From JBFWPF01 sp050250135 (GTDB lineage: Bacteria > Chlamydiota > Chlamydiia > Chlamydiales > JAFEGQ01): a stretch of DNA of 64,000 nt. How positions within the stretch are numbered: the first letter of the stretch is position 1; each line of letters starts with the position of its first letter. The notes under the pieces are model-generated. The model had not been told where the DNA came from. It saw only the letters and a program-made list of their open reading frames with translations, and made no database searches. A program made the position numbers and the translations under genes. Below, piece by piece: positions 59,787-64,000 of this stretch. Where the stretch lies: NCBI GenBank assembly GCA_050250135.1, contig JBFWPF010000004.1, forward strand, positions 1 to 64,000. Reading direction: 5' to 3'.

Positions 59787-62255
59787 TTAGGGGATCACGA
59801 GGGCGGTGCCGACGCGAACCTGTTGCCCCTCAGAGAGGAGGTCCTCGTTGGCCTCGCGGATCTCGTTTACCTTTCGGGTGGTCCCGTAGTAGCGCCGGGC
59901 AATCCCCTCAAGGGTCTCGCCAGGTGACACGAGGTGGATCCGGGTAACGCTGGGCCTCTTTTCTCCTGTCCGGTCGGCTGCCTTTTGGACCTTCCCCTTA
60001 AGCACGGAGGACTGGTAGGCCTTGAGCTCAGCGAGCTCCTCAGCAAGGGCTTTACGTGACTCCTCCATGGTGGTGACCGCCTCCTTCCATCCGGCGATGT
60101 TGGTCGCCAAGCGGCTCAGCATCTCATCGCTTTCACGGCGGAGGAGGTGCTCCTTCTCGTAATCGAGTTCGACCTTTTCTAGGGCGGCAATCCGCTTGCT
60201 CAGATCTTTGTTCTCACCCTGGAGGGCCTTTTTGCTCTCCTCGGCCATGAGCATGGTGTCGCGCATTTTCTGCTCTTCGAGCTCGACCATCGCTAGGCGG
60301 GTCTCCTTTTCGTGGAGGCTGCGCTCCATCACCTCAAGGCGGGCCTCAAGCGAGCGCTTCTCTGAGTGGAGGAGGCGATGGGATTCGGTCAGCTCATCGA
60401 TCTGTTGGGTGAGGAGGGCTCTGGCCTCTTCGGTTTCGTCGAGCTTGAGTGCCCGCTCGTGCTCCCCAATCTGGAGAGAGGCGAGCAGCCCCTCTTTTTC
60501 GGTTAGGGCGGACTGCTGCTGGGCGAGCTGTTGCTGCGCCGAGGCTAGGGTCTCGGCTGCCCTTTCGAGCTCGCTCTGGAGCTCCAGCATCTTCTCCTCC
60601 CGGTCAGCAAGGGCATTCTCCTGGTCCATCAGGAGGGCCTGAAGAACCTCGGCATTCTCAGTGAGGAGCGCCTGCTCGCTTTTCATCCGCTCGACCTGCG
60701 AAGCAAGGTCGGCGCACTGCTGCACCAAGGGGGCCTCAGCGCTGAGCCTTTGCTGCAGCTGCTCAATGGTCTCTTGGTACTCGGCGAGCTGGTACTCCTG
60801 CGCCTCAGAGAGGGCGGCGAGGGCAAAGAACTGATCTTGGGTCACCCCTGCGATCTGCTTCTCCTGGCTCAGCTGGCCCAGAAGCTCTTCCCGCTCTTGC
60901 TCGATTTTCTGCAGCCTATCCGATAGGGCGAGCCGCTCCTGGTCGCGCCCTTGCAGGTCCTCCTTCACCTGGTGGAGGAGGGCTTGCTCCTCGGCGAGGC
61001 GGTTTTCAAGAAGGGCTAGGTCTTCCGATTGGGTGGAGCACAAGGAGAGCAGCTCTTCGTAGGCCTGTTGGGTCTCTTCGACCTCCTCTGACTCTAGGCG
61101 GAGGCGGGCGATCTCCTCCCGGTATTGGTCGAGGAGGGCGGTGTGGGTCGCAATCGCTCCCAGCTCCCGCTCGAGCATCTCCTTGCTCTTAATCGCTTCG
61201 GAGAGCTGTAGGGAGAGGGTGTCGCTCGGTGTGGCGGTGTCCTCCTTTAGGAGGGCAAGGCTCGACTGGAGGAGGGAGACATACTCCTCTTGTGACTCCA
61301 GCTTCTTGGCAAGGGCGGCCTCTTTCTCTGCCATCTGGGCGATCTTGGCCTCCTGTGCGGAGATAATCTCCCGCAACAAGCGGTTGTCCTCCCCCCCCAT
61401 TTCGGCTACCTCTTGCATCGCATCGCGCAGCTGCGCGATCTCGAGCTCCTGCTGCTCAAAGTTCCACTCCTCAGGAACCTGGTGGGTCGAGGCGAGAACT
61501 TTAGGTTCCTGCCGCACGAGGATCTCAGGCGCTCTTGCCGACGGGGGAGTGGCCCGCCCGAGGAGGTTGCGCCGCTCTTTCATCCACACACTCGTTCCCA
61601 AAATCGCCAGGCAGGCGAGGAGGATCAGGCTGACCGAGAAGGTGAGCCCCCGCCTTCTGGGAGGGAGGATGGGAGCGCTGTCCTCTTGTGGGTAGAGGAC
61701 CCAGGCGATGGCCCCTTCCCGTTTGCCGAGCGCTTGCTGCACCTCTTCGACAAGGGTCTCGGGGCTGGCAAGCCGCTTCTTCCACGAATCGAGCCCTTGG
61801 GCCTTGAAGGCTGCCTCGTTTAGGGCGATCAGCACCTCATCAGCTCCCAGTTCGATCTTGGCCAAGTAGACCTCATCGAGCTTCCGTTTTTTCTCATTCG
61901 GAAGGGCGGGAGCCACCTGATCTCCATCGACTCTGAGCAGCTGGCAGTTCCCTTTGCTTGCTACGAGGCAGTGAGAGGCCCCTTCGTCGCATACAATGCC
62001 GAGCAGGGAGACGGTGCCCCCTGCGGCTTTCAGCCGCATCTCCGCCTCTTCGAAGGCATCCTTTAGTGTTTTGTCGGTGATCGGGGCCCCTTTGCTGAGG
62101 TGGGCGTAGACCGCCTCTCTCGCTAGGGTCTCGAGCTCCTCGCGCTCCTTTTCTGAAGGGGCATCGGCGAGGATAAAGCACCCTTGCTCGCCGATCAGGC
62201 GTGGGGGAAAAAGTTGCGACTCTTTTGTCGGGGGATAGGCCCGTTCCATCTTCAT
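59787..62255 (-). CDS. PP2C-like domain, TM helix, long coiled coil and LysM protein
   Basis: 822 residues. Residues about 15-190 look like a PP2C phosphatase fold (CFILADAPS, GGTVSLLGIVCDEG, ASHCLVASKGNCQLLRVDGDQ), but the metal-binding DGxxG is replaced by LADAPS, so it is probably inactive. A membrane helix spans 204-224. From about 260 to 745 it is one long Glu/Gln/Leu-rich coiled coil. The end (about 770-822) is a LysM domain: VSPGETLEGIARRYYG..GTALVIP. This gives a cytosolic pseudo-phosphatase joined to a periplasmic peptidoglycan- or glycan-binding arm. Followed by a strong terminator. Confidence 0.8.
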   Translation of the reverse strand: MKMERAYPPTKESQLFPPRLIGEQGCFILADAPSEKEREELETLAREAVYAHLSKGAPITDKTLKDAFEEAEMRLKAAGGTVSLLGIVCDEGASHCLVASKGNCQLLRVDGDQVAPALPNEKKRKLDEVYLAKIELGADEVLIALNEAAFKAQGLDSWKKRLASPETLVEEVQQALGKREGAIAWVLYPQEDSAPILPPRRRGLTFSVSLILLACLAILGTSVWMKERRNLLGRATPPSARAPEILVRQEPKVLASTHQVPEEWNFEQQELEIAQLRDAMQEVAEMGGEDNRLLREIISAQEAKIAQMAEKEAALAKKLESQEEYVSLLQSSLALLKEDTATPSDTLSLQLSEAIKSKEMLERELGAIATHTALLDQYREEIARLRLESEEVEETQQAYEELLSLCSTQSEDLALLENRLAEEQALLHQVKEDLQGRDQERLALSDRLQKIEQEREELLGQLSQEKQIAGVTQDQFFALAALSEAQEYQLAEYQETIEQLQQRLSAEAPLVQQCADLASQVERMKSEQALLTENAEVLQALLMDQENALADREEKMLELQSELERAAETLASAQQQLAQQQSALTEKEGLLASLQIGEHERALKLDETEEARALLTQQIDELTESHRLLHSEKRSLEARLEVMERSLHEKETRLAMVELEEQKMRDTMLMAEESKKALQGENKDLSKRIAALEKVELDYEKEHLLRRESDEMLSRLATNIAGWKEAVTTMEESRKALAEELAELKAYQSSVLKGKVQKAADRTGEKRPSVTRIHLVSPGETLEGIARRYYGTTRKVNEIREANEDLLSEGQQVRVGTALVIP

Positions 62256-62327
62256 AGCGTCACCTGCTTAGGGAGGTTAATCTCTTAAAGGATCATGTAT
62301 AGTGAGACGGGGTGAAAAGGGCAAGCG

Positions 62328-62840
62328 CTAGGTCGCAAACGGGGGGGGGCAGTCGTCGCTCTCCCACTCGATCGGGTGGTAGGTGAGCCCTACCAATAGG
62401 AGGAACTGGGCGCCGCGCCCTATCTCCTCTTCATTGGCATCCAAGACCGGCTCAGAGTCCTCCTCAAACAGCATGACCCCAGCGGTAACGAGAGGAGCAG
62501 AGGCCACAGTCAGAGCCACCAAAACGGGACCTGGGTAAACTCCCCCTTTTAGGAGAAGGGCTATGGTCGCATACTGCATCCCTTTAAAAAGGGAGCGAGT
62601 TCCGGTACGGCTGAGCCCACCCGTTCCCATCTTGTGGATGGCGGTTGCATCCTCCTCAGCGCTCATCAAATCGATCCACTCGTAGAGGGAGAGGAGGGCG
62701 GCGCCTCCCACGGCGGCGTTCCCAAAGCGCCTCATAGCCACTGTGGTGATGAGGGCACAGGCCCCCATTTTCCCTAGGCCAACAAGGAGGTTTAGGGGGG
62801 GAAGGTCGGCTCGATTCTCTGTCCAGATCGATCGGATCAC
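62328..62840 (-). CDS. tandem-family membrane protein, paralogue 1
   Basis: 170 residues, GTG start overlapping the preceding gene's stop (GTGA). Shares with the next two proteins the order: GLGKMGACAL, RRFGNAAVGGA, IDLM, MGTGGLSRTGTRSLFKGMQYATIALLL, and a final LLLVGLTYHPIE. Two or three hydrophobic helices. The C-terminal DDCPPPFAT tail differs. Function unknown; arranged with its paralogues as an operon. Confidence 0.75.
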   Translation of the reverse strand: MIRSIWTENRADLPPLNLLVGLGKMGACALITTVAMRRFGNAAVGGAALLSLYEWIDLMSAEEDATAIHKMGTGGLSRTGTRSLFKGMQYATIALLLKGGVYPGPVLVALTVASAPLVTAGVMLFEEDSEPVLDANEEEIGRGAQFLLLVGLTYHPIEWESDDCPPPFAT

Positions 62841-63400
62841 GCTTGCTTACTCGGGAAGGGGATAGGGGCGGCGAAAACGCCGACCAGCAATAGCAGCTTC
62901 TCCTCCGTTGTCAGCGGCCTCGTGCTGGTAAGGTTTCCCGTTTCTCTCCACTCCTGAGCCCCTATCCAAACCGTTGCGCCAAGCACAAGGAGCGGCGAGC
63001 TGGCCGCAGCTGCGTAGCCCCCCAGTTTGAAAAGGCCTAGGCGGGAAAAGTCCTTTTCGAGAAGGAGCCCTTGGCCCAATCGCTTTAAAAGCAAGGTGAT
63101 GGTGGTGTACTGGAGTCCCTTGTAGAAGGAGCGTAGGCCCGCCTGAGCGGTTAGCGAGGTCCCCATCTGGTTATAGATGCACGCATCAAACTTACCGTCC
63201 CATTTCTCATCGCGGCAAAAGTAGAGGTCACCGATTTCCAGAGGAGCGGCCAGCGCTCCGGTCACAAGGGCGGGGGCACCGAATCGGTCGGCAGCGATCT
63301 TCATCAGAGCGGCGCCGCCCGCCATCTTGGCAAGGCCCAGGCCCAGGTTGACGAGCTCATAATCGGTGCTCTCGGTCCAAAAGCGTGATAGAGCGTCCAT
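62837..63400 (-). CDS. tandem-family membrane protein, paralogue 2
   Basis: 187 residues. Same family: GLGLAKMAGGAALM, ADRFGAPALVTGA, EIGDLY, MGTSLTAQAGLRSFYKGLQYTTITLLL, LGGYAAA and a final LLLVGVFAAPIPF. Start ATG 3 bases beyond the stop of paralogue 3. The MGTS-x-TAQ-G-RSFYKGLQ(Y/F)TTI block is the most conserved part. Confidence 0.75.
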   Translation of the reverse strand: MDALSRFWTESTDYELVNLGLGLAKMAGGAALMKIAADRFGAPALVTGALAAPLEIGDLYFCRDEKWDGKFDACIYNQMGTSLTAQAGLRSFYKGLQYTTITLLLKRLGQGLLLEKDFSRLGLFKLGGYAAAASSPLLVLGATVWIGAQEWRETGNLTSTRPLTTEEKLLLLVGVFAAPIPFPSKQA

Positions 63401-63403
63401 CGG

Positions 63404-63958
63404 TCATTTTCTCCGTATATCAAAGTGAATGGGTCGCCTTGTCAGTCCCAGCAGAAGAAGGGCCTTTTCCCCGCTAGTCACCGGGTCGCGGCTGGAGAGG
63501 CTCATGAACCCTGTCCCCGTCTGCGGAATCTCCTCGTTCCAAGCGAACGCAGCGGTCATCCCCCCCAAGGCAGGGGAAAAAATAGCAACCCCTGTGCCCA
63601 CTGCATAGCCCCCTAGCTTGACCAGCCCCAAGACGGAGAGGTCCCACCCGGTACATAGCCTGTACCCCAGTAGGGCAATGGTGGTGAACTGTAGTCCCCT
63701 ATAGAAAGAGCGGATACCCAACTGCGCAGTAGGGGAGGTGCCCATGGCCACCAAGGCGTTGCCGTCAAAGACAACGCTGATGTCCACGATCTCCGCCAAC
63801 GAGAGAATTGCCCCAACAGCAAGCGCCGGCGCCCCAAAACGCCTGGTGGCAACGGCCATTAGGGCGGCCCCTAACGCCATCTTGCCAAGGCCACAAGCGA
63901 GGTTGTAGTCGGGCTTCTCCTCGTACCTCTCGAAAAAGATCTCCTTAGCTATCTCCAC
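63404..63958 (-). CDS. tandem-family membrane protein, paralogue 3
   Basis: 184 residues. GLGKMALGAALM, RRFGAPALAVGA, EIVDI, MGTSPTAQLGIRSFYRGLQF, VKLGGYAVG and a final LLLLGLTRRPIHF. Closest in layout to paralogue 2. The next gene upstream is 11 bases away and belongs to the same family. Confidence 0.75.
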   Translation of the reverse strand: MEIAKEIFFERYEEKPDYNLACGLGKMALGAALMAVATRRFGAPALAVGAILSLAEIVDISVVFDGNALVAMGTSPTAQLGIRSFYRGLQFTTIALLGYRLCTGWDLSVLGLVKLGGYAVGTGVAIFSPALGGMTAAFAWNEEIPQTGTGFMSLSSRDPVTSGEKALLLLGLTRRPIHFDIRRK

Positions 63959-63969
63959 TATATCTCTCC

Positions 63970-64000
63970 TTAGCGAACTTTAAAGGGGATGGGTTTAAAG
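63970..64000 (-). CDS. tandem-family membrane protein, paralogue 4 (C-terminal end only)
   Basis: Only the last nine codons plus TAA stop lie in the window (FKPIPFKVR). The PIPF matches the C-termini of paralogues 2 (APIPF) and 3 (RPIHF), so the array continues beyond the window edge. Confidence 0.55.
   Translation of the reverse strand, partial: FKPIPFKVR

Noticed and set aside
1..64000. tRNA, rRNA, replication origin or CRISPR genes
   Set aside because: No cloverleaf with a TTCRANNC loop, rRNA segment, DnaA-box cluster or spaced repeats was seen when reading both strands by eye; a covariance-model scan could still find a tRNA I missed.

Overview
The window is a GC-rich, gene-dense chromosomal segment of a Gram-negative, probably host-associated bacterium. 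Evidence for the envelope type: kdsB (CMP-KDO synthesis), an LptD/OstA-type outer-membrane protein and a beta-barrel-anchored adhesin. Evidence for a host-associated, perhaps Chlamydiota-like or other amoeba-associated lineage: a plastid/chlamydia-type dicarboxylate translocator, a mitochondrial-type citrate synthase, a TMEM14-type protein, Sel1, kinase and class-3 lipase proteins with membrane-hairpin N-termini, and many short proteins with paired hydrophobic segments resembling inclusion-membrane proteins. The phylum is an inference; no rRNA or tRNA gene was seen.

Layout. 0-1 kb: remnant HigB toxin with intact HigA, then msrA. 1-6.4 kb: a minus-strand cluster for pyruvate overflow (acetolactate synthase, malic enzyme, a diverged acetolactate-decarboxylase-like gene). 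6.5-10.5 kb: a membrane-hairpin/effector-like group ending with a protein-kinase-like gene. 10.8-13 kb: RNA repair (rtcB overlapping a ThpR-archease fusion). 13-23 kb: a large unknown protein, a 173-bp MITE-like element, then an overlapping set: MFS pump, a monooxygenase-FNR-ferredoxin fusion, and a 1257-residue glycine-rich outer-membrane adhesin. 23-26 kb: ROK glucokinase and a Sel1-repeat protein. 26-30 kb: a type III polyketide synthase / methyltransferase / FAD oxygenase operon (like srsABC) interrupted by a TnpB element. 30-37.4 kb: TreY, a histidine phosphatase lacking one catalytic His, kdsB, a type II toxin-antitoxin pair, an inverted-repeat element and a GH63-type glucosidase. 37.5-48 kb: small membrane or secreted proteins, a WxxGxW-repeat protein, a malate/2-oxoglutarate translocator, DUF924, two MFS pumps and a PQ-loop/zinc-ribbon fusion. 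48-49.3 kb: second TnpB element. 49-53.7 kb: an RluA-type pseudouridine synthase and a tight operon fasciclin-nitroreductase-mdh-citrate synthase. 53.6-64 kb: a lower-GC lipase-effector pair, lptD whose start lies inside a terminator hairpin, a PP2C-like/coiled-coil/LysM protein, and four tandem paralogous membrane proteins, the last cut by the window edge.

How it fits together: malate import, malic enzyme, acetolactate synthase, malate dehydrogenase and citrate synthase describe a C4-dicarboxylate-to-pyruvate metabolism; ROK kinase, TreY and the GH63 enzyme deal with glucan or trehalose-type sugars; the envelope and effector-like genes fit an intracellular or symbiotic life. The most striking sequence-level results are the two TnpB insertions (each exactly in an ATGA stop/start overlap, with the element supplying a replacement stop), the terminator that contains the lptD start codon, the strand-biased 10-mer TTTATCAGAC, and several unusual domain fusions.
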